This document shows, piece after piece, positions 44,951 through 53,696 of a stretch of 64,000 nt of DNA (within the stretch, counting starts at the first letter, position 1; each line of letters opens with the position of its first letter). A program made the position numbers and the translations under genes. The stretch spans positions 496,001 through 560,000 of the forward strand of contig OZ245029.1 of NCBI GenBank assembly GCA_965223955.1, given 5' to 3'. The notes under the pieces are model-generated. The model was not told where the DNA came from. It did not search any database and saw only the letters and a list, made by a program, of their open reading frames with translations. The stretch comes from Bin75 sp965223955. Lineage in GTDB: Bacteria > Nitrospirota > Nitrospiria > Nitrospirales > UBA8639.

Positions 44951-46063
44951 ATGACCGGCAACAAAGGACAGAAAAGTTTTCTTGACGTTATCAAAGATTC
45001 ACGACCTCGATGGGCTCTCGTCGCGGGACTCCTGCTGGTCTCCGTCGCCATTCAGACCGGAGCGCTCCAAGCAAACCCTTCGCCAGGCTCGGGGCAGGCT
45101 CCCTTTCAACTGACCCTCCCGCTGGGATTGGAAAAAGACAGTCTCATGATCCCCGAGGATAACCCCTTAACCAAAGAAAAAGTGGAACTGGGGAAGCTGT
45201 TGTTCTTTGATAAACGATTGTCGGCGAATGATACGATCGCCTGTGCAAGCTGTCACCTGCCGTCACTGGCCTTTACGGACGGGCAGCCGGTCTCCACGGG
45301 CATTCATGGGCAAAAAGGGGGGCGAAGTGCTCCGACGGCCATCAACCGCGCCTTCAGCTCAGCCCAATTTTGGGATGGGCGGGCGGCCACGCTCGAGGAG
45401 CAATCCGTTGGCCCATTCGCCAACCCCGTGGAACACGGGTTTAAGGATCACGATGAACTGGTGGCCAAAGTGAAGGGCATTGCCGGCTATGGCCCTTTAT
45501 TTGAACGGGCCTTCGGGTCGCCTGCCATTACGACTGACCTGATCGGCAAAGCCATTGCCAGTTTTGAACGCACCCTGCTCTCCGGGAATAGCGACTACGA
45601 CCGCTTCACTCTGGGGAACGAGGAACAGGCCTTATCGGCCAATGCCCAAAACGGGTTTCGCGTGTTCTTGGGTAAGGGGCAATGTCTCCGCTGTCATTTC
45701 GGATTCAATTTTGCCGACGAACAATATCATAATCTTGGTGCGGGGTGGGACAAGCAGTCGAAATCGTTTGCCGACGTTGGCCGCCAGGCAGTGACGAACA
45801 AGCCCGAGGACATGGGCGCGTTCAAAACGCCGACCCTTCGTGAAATCGCCAACACGGCACCCTACTTGCACGACGGCAGCCTGGCGACCTTGCGCGAGGT
45901 GGTCGATTTCTATGATCAGGGCGGAATACCGAATCCCCAGCTTGATTCCGTGATCAAGCCCCTGAAGTTAACGGAGCAGGAAAAGAAAGACCTGATCGAG
46001 TTTATGGAATCACTGAACGGGGAAGGGTGGAACGTCACGCCGCCAACTCAATTCCCCCGGTAA
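44951..46063 (+). CDS. Di-heme cytochrome c peroxidase (CcpA/MauG-like)
   Basis: 370 residues with a signal/anchor (ALVAGLLLVSVAIQTGALQA) and two c-type heme sites, CASCH (about 97) and CLRCH (about 245). FDKRLSANDTIACASCHLPS, RSAPTAINRAFSSAQFWDGR and FKTPTLREIANTAPYLHDGS are the conserved stretches. The last of these is shared by bacterial di-heme peroxidases. It reduces hydrogen peroxide to water in the periplasm using electrons from cytochromes. AGGAGG 7 bases before the ATG fixes the start. It is a lone gene convergent with the DapF-like gene. Confidence 0.93.
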   Translation: MTGNKGQKSFLDVIKDSRPRWALVAGLLLVSVAIQTGALQANPSPGSGQAPFQLTLPLGLEKDSLMIPEDNPLTKEKVELGKLLFFDKRLSANDTIACASCHLPSLAFTDGQPVSTGIHGQKGGRSAPTAINRAFSSAQFWDGRAATLEEQSVGPFANPVEHGFKDHDELVAKVKGIAGYGPLFERAFGSPAITTDLIGKAIASFERTLLSGNSDYDRFTLGNEEQALSANAQNGFRVFLGKGQCLRCHFGFNFADEQYHNLGAGWDKQSKSFADVGRQAVTNKPEDMGAFKTPTLREIANTAPYLHDGSLATLREVVDFYDQGGIPNPQLDSVIKPLKLTEQEKKDLIEFMESLNGEGWNVTPPTQFPR

Positions 46064-46084
46064 GAGGCGAGTCTTGACGACGGC

Positions 46085-46954
46085 TTACCGTACGCCGGGT
46101 AACAAGGCTCCACTGAACCGTCCTTGATACACTTCGGTGACGGGACCTTTCAGGGTCAGGCTGTACTGGGCATCCACCGTGATGTCCAGTCTGCCGCCTG
46201 GAGCAAACACCCTGACCGGGCTTTTCACCAACCCCAAGCGAACCCCCGCACTGGCCACCGCGCAGGCGGAGGAGCCGGACGCCTGAGTCTCTCCAGCTCC
46301 CCGCTCCCAGATTAAAATGGACATGGCGTGAGGGCCCGTGGGAACAGCCAGTTGAACGTTCGTGCGCTTGGGAAAGGTGGGATGGGTTTCCAATTCCGGC
46401 CCCATTCGCAGTAAATCCTCACGAGTCCACGGCCCGCCCCGGTCCCTGAACACCACACAATGCGGATTGCCGACACTCACCCCCGTAAAGCGCAGGGACT
46501 GCCCGACGGCCTTGATCGGTTGCATGATCAACTCCGGGGCCTTGATGGTACAGGGCAAGTCCCTCGGTCTGAACGAGGCTCGACCCATATCCACGGTCGC
46601 GCCATTGACCTGCCCGTTCCGATCCAAAGTCAACTCGACGTGAACCAGACCGCCCTTGGTTTCAACTGAGAAAGACCGGCGCTTCGTCTTTTTCGTGGCA
46701 TATAAGAAACAGCCGAAAATGCGTAAGCCGTTTCCGGATTTTTCCGCTTCACTCCCATCCGGGTTGAAAATCCGCAATCCGAAGTCGGCTTTTTTTGAGG
46801 GCACCAGGGCCAGGATCCCGTCACTCCCCACCCCCCAATTTCGATCACAAATCGCTCGAATGGTCTTGGCGGTCAGTTTAAACGTCAACTGCTTGGGATC
46901 AAGGGCAATATAATCATTGCCCAACCCGTGGCCTTTAAAAAATGAATTGCTCAT
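46085..46954 (-). CDS. DapF-like protein with both catalytic cysteines replaced by serine
   Basis: 289 residues aligning along their length with diaminopimelate epimerase: FFKGHGLGNDYIALD, GVGSDGILAL, NPDGSEAEKSGNGLRIF and RGAGETQASGSSACAVA. In true DapF the second-last and last of these read M-C-G-N-G and A-C-G-T-G. Here the two Cys that act as acid and base are Ser. Two-base proton exchange on LL-diaminopimelate would be strongly impaired, so this may be a different racemase/epimerase, a hydratase-like relative or a non-enzymatic paralogue. Other fold and substrate-pocket segments are intact, which speaks against simple decay. It stands alone between the peroxidase and the structured spacer. 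Confidence 0.85.
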   Translation of the reverse strand: MSNSFFKGHGLGNDYIALDPKQLTFKLTAKTIRAICDRNWGVGSDGILALVPSKKADFGLRIFNPDGSEAEKSGNGLRIFGCFLYATKKTKRRSFSVETKGGLVHVELTLDRNGQVNGATVDMGRASFRPRDLPCTIKAPELIMQPIKAVGQSLRFTGVSVGNPHCVVFRDRGGPWTREDLLRMGPELETHPTFPKRTNVQLAVPTGPHAMSILIWERGAGETQASGSSACAVASAGVRLGLVKSPVRVFAPGGRLDITVDAQYSLTLKGPVTEVYQGRFSGALLPGVR

Positions 46955-47157
46955 AGGCTGTTACGTGATGGTTCTTGACAAAAATATACACGGAATTTCG
47001 TCACGCGGTCAAAGGAAACAGACCTCTCTTGCGTACGACGCGCGGGTTCGGACACTCAACGTGGTTGATGACTGTAGGGAGTGGCACTTGAGGTTGAGAC
47101 TTCGTTGCGTGCGACCTGCGTGGAACGTTTTTAAACACGTCCTGCCCTAAAACGACA

Positions 47158-47480
47158 ATGAGCCCGCTTTCTTGGAAAAGCGGGCTCATGTGCATCGTGC
47201 GCGTGGTGCGCTCTCTTTTTTTTCTGCTGTCATTGACCCGCTAGTGGCGAGGTCTGTCTTCTTCCTGATGAACTGTTGCCTGAGGGAGAATTCTCTTTCG
47301 GAATTCTTCTTTTTCCGACTTCCGGCTGTTCTTTGGTCGTTACGACCGTGTGCCTCTAAGCACTGTCCGGAGAGCGGAGCCTCTCGGCAACCATGTGAGC
47401 CCGCATTCCGAAGAAGATGGATCCTTCGCTCGCTACGGGCCTTACGCTTTCGGTGGGCTGAGGTCGTTCATGGTTGACCC
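47158..47480. ncRNA. Possible structured RNA region
   Basis: Between the dapF-like and alcohol dehydrogenase genes. A perfect 13-bp hairpin (ATGAGCCCGCTTT, 47158-47170, with AAAGCGGGCTCAT, 47177-47189) is followed by several smaller stems: GAATTC/GAATTC near 47290-47308, GGTCG-TTA-CGACC near 47335, and CGAAG/CTTCG near 47408-47427. GAGCCCGC recurs at about 47398. On the minus strand the large hairpin would be at the 3' end, as a terminator. No known RNA family is recognised and coding frames are poor, so the call is tentative. Confidence 0.3.
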
Positions 47481-47591
47481 CTCTTGTTTAGATTAATAAT
47501 TTCAGAAAAAAATCTTATGCCTCTTTCGCTGGGGAGTCAATAAAAATTTGAAGAGCGAAACCTCTTCGGTGGTATATTTTAAGTGGTTTTT

Positions 47592-48593
47592 ATGAAAGCA
47601 ATGATTCTTGATTATGCCGCCGACATCGGCACGGCTCCCTTGCAACTCCGGGAGGTGCCCGTGCCGGAACCCGGGCCCGGCTACGTGCGAGTGAACGTAC
47701 ACGTGTGTGGCGTGTGCCGGACGGATTTGCACGTGGTGGAAGCAGAGTTGCCGCCGTCCACGAGGCCGATCATTCCCGGCCATCAAACGGTCGGGGTCGT
47801 CGATCGACTCGGGGAAGGCGTGACCACCCTCAAACCTGGCGACCGCGTGGGTATCGCCTGGCTTCAGGATACCTGCCGGACCTGTGAGTTTTGTACAGCG
47901 GGCCGTGAAAACCTGTGCGAGAGCTCAACGTTTTCCGGCTATCACGTGCATGGCGGGTTTGCGGAATATGCCCTGGTGCCCGCACGCTTTGCATACCCCA
48001 TCCCTTCGATTTTTTCCGACGCGGACGCCGCGCCGCTCCTGTGTGCGGGGATTATCGGGTTCCGGGCGTTACGCCGGAGTCAGCTCAAGCCCGGGCAACG
48101 ATTGGGCCTGTATGGGTTTGGCGCATCCGCTCACATCACGATCCAGATCGCGCGGCACTGGGGCTGCCCGGTGTACGTCTTTTCGCGCCGGGAGGCCCAT
48201 CAACGTTTCGCCAGAGAATTAGGCGCAACGTGGGTAGGGCATTCCACCGAATCGCCACCGGAGAAACTCCATGCATCGATCGTGTTTGCGCCGGTCGGGC
48301 ACCTCGTACCTCATGCGCTGCAAGCCCTTGAACGGGGCGGGACGGTCGCAATGGCGGGCATTTATTCGTCTGACGTTCCGTCGCTCGTGTATGACCGCGA
48401 TTTGTTTCAAGAACGGACGCTCCAAAGCGTCACGGCCAATACGAGGCAGGATGGGTTGGACCTGTTCCGAGTCGCGGCGGAAATTCCCGTTCGCACGCAT
48501 ACTCAAGCCTTCAGGCTGGAGGAAGCGAACCAAGCACTTCAAGCCCTCAAAGCCGGAACGATCAATGGAGCGGGGATCTTGACCATCGGGTGA
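47592..48593 (+). CDS. Zinc-dependent alcohol dehydrogenase
   Basis: 333 residues from the ATG at 47592. The catalytic zinc site is VCGVCRTDLHVVE with PIIPGHQTVGVV (Gln where many members have Glu). The structural zinc loop is TCRTCEFCTAGRENLC with four Cys. The NAD-binding turn is GLYGFGASAHITIQIARHWG. It oxidises alcohols or reduces aldehydes in the cytoplasm. It resembles AdhA-type enzymes that lie in aldehyde detoxification clusters; here the neighbours give no pathway. The ribosome-binding site is weak. Confidence 0.9.
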   Translation: MKAMILDYAADIGTAPLQLREVPVPEPGPGYVRVNVHVCGVCRTDLHVVEAELPPSTRPIIPGHQTVGVVDRLGEGVTTLKPGDRVGIAWLQDTCRTCEFCTAGRENLCESSTFSGYHVHGGFAEYALVPARFAYPIPSIFSDADAAPLLCAGIIGFRALRRSQLKPGQRLGLYGFGASAHITIQIARHWGCPVYVFSRREAHQRFARELGATWVGHSTESPPEKLHASIVFAPVGHLVPHALQALERGGTVAMAGIYSSDVPSLVYDRDLFQERTLQSVTANTRQDGLDLFRVAAEIPVRTHTQAFRLEEANQALQALKAGTINGAGILTIG

Positions 48594-48634
48594 CGTGGCC
48601 GAATGCGCCAGATTGCAATAGAGGTTTCTTAGGT

Positions 48635-48880
48635 TTACTTCTCGCTATCTTCGAGCGTGACACCACCCCCGGCTCGTAGACTGCGTCTAGCCTTTTCAAC
48701 GCGTTGGAGAAATCGGGGATCGTGCTCCAGTCGATAATCGAACCATTCATCTTCTGATTCAAACCCGATCAACACGCCTGCCGGTTTCCCGTGCCTTGTG
48801 ATCACGATTTTCTCTTTTTCAGCAAGTCGCAAGTATTTAGACAGGTCATCTTTGACTTCTGATAGCGCAATTTCCTTCAT
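48635..48880 (-). CDS. Phd/YefM-type antitoxin, orphan
   Basis: 81 residues starting MKEIALSEVKDDLSKYLRLA, with KIVITRHGKPAGVLIGFES, the standard Phd/YefM DNA-binding fold. The second half (WFDYRLEHDPRFLQRVEKAR) would bind a toxin. No toxin gene follows or precedes it, since the alcohol dehydrogenase and HbpS-like genes abut, so the toxin has been lost or lies elsewhere. Confidence 0.88.
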   Translation of the reverse strand: MKEIALSEVKDDLSKYLRLAEKEKIVITRHGKPAGVLIGFESEDEWFDYRLEHDPRFLQRVEKARRSLRAGGGVTLEDSEK

Positions 48881-48926
48881 GGTGATTCTCCATATCGCTT
48901 GAGCGATGCTCGTCTGACCGAGTGCC

Positions 48927-49490
48927 TCAGTCCTGCCTCCCATTCGCGGGCTTTAGCTCCTTGGGCCCTCCAAGACTGCCGAGTCCCGCGGCGGCGCAGG
49001 CTTCATCCAGGTGACCCCCCGGGGCGCCACCGACGCCGATCCCACCGACAACTTCGCCTTCCAGTTCAATCGGTAGCCCTCCACCAAGGATCAGAATCTT
49101 GTCGTTCATATCCCGCAGGGCTTGGATACCGGGAACTTTGGTGATGAGTTCAGCCAGGTGCAGCGTGGAACGTCGCAAACTCGCCGCGGTATAGGCTTTC
49201 CGAAAGCTGCTGTCCGTGGTGTGCGGTCCTGCGCCATCACCGCGCAACAAGACCTTCAGATTCCCCCCACGATCGGCGATGGCGACACTGACTTTGTACC
49301 CGCCTTCTTCACATTTGGCTAAACCTGCTGCCGCGGCTTTTTGGGCCAACGCCAAGGGCAGCACCGCTTCTTTGGGTAACGGTTCGGCTTGCGCAAGCCC
49401 CCCTACTGTTACACTTAATACCATGGCCCCTATCAGACGAAGCTTGAGGCCGGGCTTTCGGCACGAGACGTGTACATTGTTCTTCTTCAT
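48927..49490 (-). CDS. Exported HbpS/GlcG-family protein
   Basis: 187 residues from the ATG at 49490 (AAGGA 9 bases upstream), with signal peptide LIGAMVLSVTVGGLAQA. The GlcG/HbpS core is complete: VSVAIADRGGNLKVLLRGDG, SFRKAYTAASLRRST and GGGLPIELEGEVVGGIGVGG. Related proteins bind heme or act in redox sensing in the periplasm; a role in aldehyde/glycolate operons is also known. No partner sensor kinase is nearby. Confidence 0.85.
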   Translation of the reverse strand: MKKNNVHVSCRKPGLKLRLIGAMVLSVTVGGLAQAEPLPKEAVLPLALAQKAAAAGLAKCEEGGYKVSVAIADRGGNLKVLLRGDGAGPHTTDSSFRKAYTAASLRRSTLHLAELITKVPGIQALRDMNDKILILGGGLPIELEGEVVGGIGVGGAPGGHLDEACAAAGLGSLGGPKELKPANGRQD

Positions 49491-49674
49491 GTGCATTCTT
49501 CCTTTTCTTCCTGTTGGGACCGCAGGAGGCACCGGCAACGAACACAACAGGCTTGCCCGCCAGCCCAATCTCTACCTCCCCTCTCCCCTTCTGACCCTTC
49601 GCTACGCTCAGGGCAGGCAAAGGAGGGGAACGAAAGAGAGCGCCTTCTTCCAAGCGGCATAAGATGCCGCAACC

Positions 49675-50421
49675 CTATTGGCTCGACGAGCCCGTCTGCG
49701 CCTTTCCCGTCATCGGCACGAACGCGACCGGCAACAACTCTTTGCGCTGGATTCCTGCCGACGTCTTGGTGAGGATGATCAGTTGTTGCAGCGTTTTCCC
49801 CAGGGGCAAAATCATTCGTCCCCCAAGCGCAAGCTGATCCAGCAAGGGTTGAGGAATATACTCCGGGGCCGCCGTGAGAATGATCGCGTCAAAGGGAGCC
49901 TCCTCCGGCCAACCCTGATACCCATCACCTGCCCGACTGGTGATATGGGGAATATCCAGCCTGTCAAAGGTTTGGCGCGCGCGTTCGGCCAGTTCCTCGA
50001 TGATCTCAATCGTGAACACCCGTACCCCCAACTTTGCCAATACGGCGGCTTGATACCCCGAACCCGTCCCAATTTCCAACACACGGTCACGTTCGTTGAG
50101 ACGCAACGCTTCGGTCATATAGGCCACGATGTAGGGTTGTGAAATGGTTTGCCCGTATCCGATGGGCAGCGGATGGTCATCATAGGCTTCGGCTGCATCC
50201 TCGGCCGGCACGAATTCATGACGCGGCACTGCTCGCATGGCTCGGATGACGGCTTGGTCGCTGATCCCACGCGTGAGGAGTTGTTCCCTCACCATGTGAT
50301 CCCGTTCACCTTGTCGAGGAGAGGGATGCACGAGTGGCTCGAATTCCATACTCATTCCGGTCACCGGCATCACGAACGGCAGACCGAGCAGCGTGATGAG
50401 ACACAAAGCAAAGATTGCCAC
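49675..50421 (-). CDS. pcm: Exported protein-L-isoaspartate O-methyltransferase
   Basis: 248 residues. A hydrophobic N-terminus (MAIFALCLITLLGLPFVMPV) precedes a complete PCMT domain: MVREQLLTRGISDQAVIRAM, HEFVPAEDAAEAYDDHPLPI and GYGQTISQPYIVAYM, with the SAM motif VLEIGTGSGYQAAVLAKLG. The enzyme repairs isoaspartyl damage in aged proteins. The signal-like start suggests it is held at or outside the inner membrane, where SAM supply is unclear; a start at the internal Met near residue 25 would make it cytoplasmic. Next gene upstream is the exported Lon-like protein. Confidence 0.87.
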   Translation of the reverse strand: MAIFALCLITLLGLPFVMPVTGMSMEFEPLVHPSPRQGERDHMVREQLLTRGISDQAVIRAMRAVPRHEFVPAEDAAEAYDDHPLPIGYGQTISQPYIVAYMTEALRLNERDRVLEIGTGSGYQAAVLAKLGVRVFTIEIIEELAERARQTFDRLDIPHITSRAGDGYQGWPEEAPFDAIILTAAPEYIPQPLLDQLALGGRMILPLGKTLQQLIILTKTSAGIQRKELLPVAFVPMTGKAQTGSSSQ

Positions 50422-50549
50422 AAGAAACCCTCCATTTTCACCTACGTTCTCGGATCACGAGTTTTTCCGTATGAAGATTGGACTGATTGTTTCGCTCTTT
50501 TGAAAACCCGGAACGCCCGGACTCGTGCGGCACAACCGTGTCCGGAAGC

Positions 50550-51227
50550 TTATTTCAACGATCTTTTAGGAAACAAGGAACGACCGGTCAAGCCCTGATA
50601 GGCTTTTTCCAGCGTCCCCACGTGCGAGACGTGCATGAGGAACGGGGTTCGCCATTCGCCGTCGCTGGGGTCCCGTTCTTCGGGAATAAGAACCCGGTCC
50701 AGGCGTTCTGAATGGGCTGCATAAATTTTATACGGGATACCGGCGACTTTCCCAATGTGGCCATCCTCCGTAATCCTTCCGGTGAGCGTCCGGCCATAAA
50801 CGATCGCCTCGTTTTTGGCAAGGGCCAGGACACTTAACGCCACCATCGCCGACAGGCTGTCGCCGTACATGGTCAACCCCGAGTAGGGAAACGTCAAGAC
50901 CACGGTCCACGAGTCATCCTGAAGATTCGCGGATTTTGCCACGCGGTCGATCGCGGTCGCCACCGCTTTTCGAGCAATGGGGCCGAACCGGCCGGGGATT
51001 TTTCGAAAGTGGACCTTGAGCCCATCATGATCCGAACGCTGATGAAAGTGAATCATCACGTACATGACGATTCCAACGGGTTGCCGAGCCTTGTCAAGGG
51101 TCATCCCAAGCACGGGAATCGATTGGTGCAGAAACTGGCTCGGAGGCGGCGTTTCCGAAGCCACGGCGTGTGACGCCATCGACAGGACCGACAGCGCAGC
51201 CATTGTCCACATTGTGAGACGGCTCAT
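50550..51227 (-). CDS. Exported Lon (S16) proteolytic-domain-like protein
   Basis: 225 residues from the ATG at 51227, giving signal peptide LTMWTMAALSVLSMASHAVA; earlier starts are possible. GDSLSAMVALSVLALAKNEA and TGRITEDGHIGKVAGIPYKI match the S16 domain. They include the lysine after the G-I motif and a serine in the nucleophile region, but not the textbook G-P-S-A-G. There is no ATPase domain. This may be a periplasmic or envelope peptidase or scaffold. It lies 128 bases upstream of pcm on the same strand, so joint handling of damaged envelope proteins is possible. Confidence 0.75.
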   Translation of the reverse strand: MSRLTMWTMAALSVLSMASHAVASETPPPSQFLHQSIPVLGMTLDKARQPVGIVMYVMIHFHQRSDHDGLKVHFRKIPGRFGPIARKAVATAIDRVAKSANLQDDSWTVVLTFPYSGLTMYGDSLSAMVALSVLALAKNEAIVYGRTLTGRITEDGHIGKVAGIPYKIYAAHSERLDRVLIPEERDPSDGEWRTPFLMHVSHVGTLEKAYQGLTGRSLFPKRSLK

Positions 51228-51312
51228 AAGAAATTGTACGCTTTTTTCTTGTCTCTCGTCCCCACCCATTGTGGGTTGGCTCAATAAAGAGGTTGTTCCT
51301 CGCTCACTGAAC

Positions 51313-51924
51313 CTATTTTTTTCTCATTAAACACAGATAGCGCAGGTAGTTGTCGAAGGGAATTTTCTCCAGCTTGTCAAAGGCGAAATATGATTCAAAC
51401 GTGCTCACGACTTCTTCTTTTGACAACAGGGAGGTGATGGTGCCGGTCACCGGATTCATAAACTCGTTTGTTTTGCCAAACCGCTCTTCATCGTCACTGA
51501 ACACGCAAACCATTAATTTCCCGCCGGAGTCAAGAAGCGATGCTAATTGAAAAGCGTAATCATCCCTTTGGTGAGGTTTCAAATGATGAAGTAACGAGAT
51601 GTCATAGATTAACTCGAATTTTTCACCAAGGGAACTCAGGTTTTCCGTGCTTTCAACCACAAATCGTAAAGACGGATGGCCGTTTTTTTCTTTTGCGAGC
51701 GCGATAGCCGTCTCGGAATGATCCACACACAAAATCTCGTATCCTTTTTCCGCAAGGTGGAACGCATAATTGCCGACCCCACACCCCACGTCTAACGCCT
51801 TACATGGGTTCATCCACCCTGAATTCACGACTTCCGTAAACCAGGACGGCATCGTCTCTACGCACCAGGGAAGGGTATGTCCCTGCGTTCGGTACAACCT
51901 ATTCCAGTTGTCAACGTTCTGCAT
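51313..51924 (-). CDS. Class I SAM methyltransferase (TehB-like)
   Basis: 203 residues from the ATG at 51924 (AAGGAG 8 bases upstream). SAM motif ALDVGCGVGNYAFHLAEKGY, then ILCVDHSETAIALAKEK and FELIYDISLLHHLKPHQRDD. This is closest in layout to small-molecule methyltransferases such as TehB or thiopurine-type enzymes. The substrate is not evident. Confidence 0.85.
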   Translation of the reverse strand: MQNVDNWNRLYRTQGHTLPWCVETMPSWFTEVVNSGWMNPCKALDVGCGVGNYAFHLAEKGYEILCVDHSETAIALAKEKNGHPSLRFVVESTENLSSLGEKFELIYDISLLHHLKPHQRDDYAFQLASLLDSGGKLMVCVFSDDEERFGKTNEFMNPVTGTITSLLSKEEVVSTFESYFAFDKLEKIPFDNYLRYLCLMRKK

Positions 51925-52221
51925 GATGCTTCTCCTTCGGAACCGGCAGCCGAACAACGTGAGGCGAAATAACGCTTTAGGAGAATGGGGACAAAGCCAT
52001 TGCCTTGAGACAAGGCGTGTGGGCAAAAATATCAAAGCGGTTTTGCCGGGTCAAACCACCCCTCCCCCTTCTTGAGCCCGCAGTGAGCGAAAAGCAAATG
52101 CGTCCGCGCGCGGAAGCCTCCAATCACAAGATTGACTTGGATGCGTTCTTTGCGTATATCACCCATGCGTGGACTCATCCCGGGCATGGAAAAGTTTCGG
52201 CAAGAGGTTCAACAGGTCAGA

Positions 52222-53622
52222 ATGATGGTTGCGATTCGTCCGAGCAGATCGGCTCTCTACTTCATTGATGTCCGGGCAAAAGTGCCGTTTCGATTCGGGA
52301 AGGAGACACTCGAGCGGGTCACGTGTGCCCGCGTGATGTTTGAAGTGGAAGAGATCTCCAGTGGTACGTTTCAAGGTTGGGGGGAGTCGCCTCTATCCGC
52401 ACAATGGGCGTGGCCCAGCGACGTTCCGTTATCGGAGCGCGAGGCGGCTTTGCGACAATTCTGTTGTGAGGTGCTTGATGCGTGGTCGGCGTACGACACC
52501 AGCGGACACCCGCTCACGCTTGGGCATGCATTCCTCCGCGACACGCTGCCGGAGTTGCTGGGTTCGTTTAATGCCCGGCGGAGTGCGGAAAATCAGTTGC
52601 CCTATCTGGCGGCATTGATGTGCTGTGCTCCCTTCGATATCGCGCTCCACGATGCGTATGGCCACGCCGCGGGCCGGTCGATCTACGACTGCTACTCCTC
52701 TCGCGACATGCCGGACGATTTAACCGCCTACATCGACAACGGAGATGCCGACTTCAGAGGACTGTACCCGAGCGACTTTTTCTCGTACGGCACAAGCAGG
52801 ATCCCTGCGTGGCATGCCGTCGGGGGAATTGACACGTTGTCCGGAGGCGCGCGGGCTTCCGAGGAGCCGGGCAGTGGGTTTCCCGCGACCCTGGAAGAAT
52901 GGATACGCAAAGACCGGTTGAGTCGACTGAAAATCAAGTTGAGCGGAACCGATTTCGAGTGGGATTACGAGCGGGTGATGAACGTCGCCGACGTTTCGAT
53001 GCCGCGCGGGGTCACGATGTTAGGTGTGGATTTTAACGGGATGGTGACGGACCCCACGTACGTGGAACACCTGTTCGAGCGAATCTGCCGGGACCGGCCC
53101 AAGGTCCTGGACGCGCTTTGCTACATTGAAGAGCCCTTCACCCCGGAACTGCTGGATCGCGGTACGGACGTGTCCGCCGTCGCGAAGTGGGCGCCCTGCG
53201 TCCTGGATGAAAGCGCACATGATTGGCGCGTGCTTGAGAAGGCGCGCGAACTCGGGTACTCGGGGGTGGTCCTGAAAACGTGTAAAACCCAGACGGAAGC
53301 GCTGTTGACGATGAGCTGGGCGAAGCGCTACGGCATGGAGGTTTTGACCCAGGACCTGACCAACCCCATGCTTGCGCAAATAGCACACGTCCAACTCGGG
53401 GCTCACGCTTCTCCTGATATTGGTATCGAGACCAACTCCATGCAGTTTTATCCTGACGCTTCCGCAGACGAAGCCAGGGTGCATCCGGGGTTGTATCAAC
53501 GAGTGGGCGGGTTCATCGACCTCAGGACGATCAGTGGTCCCGGGTTCGGGTACAGGATTGACGAGATTGATCGTCAACTTCCCCAGCCTGCCCGAACGTC
53601 ATGGAAGGGCTCCGGGCCTTAG
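52222..53622 (+). CDS. Enolase-superfamily (mandelate racemase/muconate lactonase-like) enzyme
   Basis: 466 residues from the ATG at 52222 (others upstream at 52132 and 52165). An N-terminal capping domain is followed by the barrel with a Lys pair (RLKIKLSGTD), metal ligands in MLGVDFNGMV (Asp), CYIEEPFTPE (Glu) and CVLDESAHDW (Asp/Glu), and a late catalytic Lys in GVVLKTCKTQTEA. These give proton abstraction alpha to a carboxylate in a Mg-bound intermediate, as for sugar-acid dehydratases and epimerases. A Gfo/Idh/MocA oxidoreductase follows after 74 bases, so a sugar-derivative pathway is likely. Length is longer than the usual 360-400, with extra loops near 200-250. Confidence 0.85.
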   Translation: MMVAIRPSRSALYFIDVRAKVPFRFGKETLERVTCARVMFEVEEISSGTFQGWGESPLSAQWAWPSDVPLSEREAALRQFCCEVLDAWSAYDTSGHPLTLGHAFLRDTLPELLGSFNARRSAENQLPYLAALMCCAPFDIALHDAYGHAAGRSIYDCYSSRDMPDDLTAYIDNGDADFRGLYPSDFFSYGTSRIPAWHAVGGIDTLSGGARASEEPGSGFPATLEEWIRKDRLSRLKIKLSGTDFEWDYERVMNVADVSMPRGVTMLGVDFNGMVTDPTYVEHLFERICRDRPKVLDALCYIEEPFTPELLDRGTDVSAVAKWAPCVLDESAHDWRVLEKARELGYSGVVLKTCKTQTEALLTMSWAKRYGMEVLTQDLTNPMLAQIAHVQLGAHASPDIGIETNSMQFYPDASADEARVHPGLYQRVGGFIDLRTISGPGFGYRIDEIDRQLPQPARTSWKGSGP

Positions 53623-53696
53623 CAGCACAGAGATCCCGGTTGGTTTCGGCTTTCAGAACGCTTTGAAATGCTTTGAAAAGAGGATAGTACGCTGCT

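Noticed and set aside
47172..47477. 101-codon plus-strand frame in the structured spacer
   Set aside because: Starts inside a perfect hairpin and has no ribosome-binding site or recognised domain; the composition fits structured or repeat DNA better.
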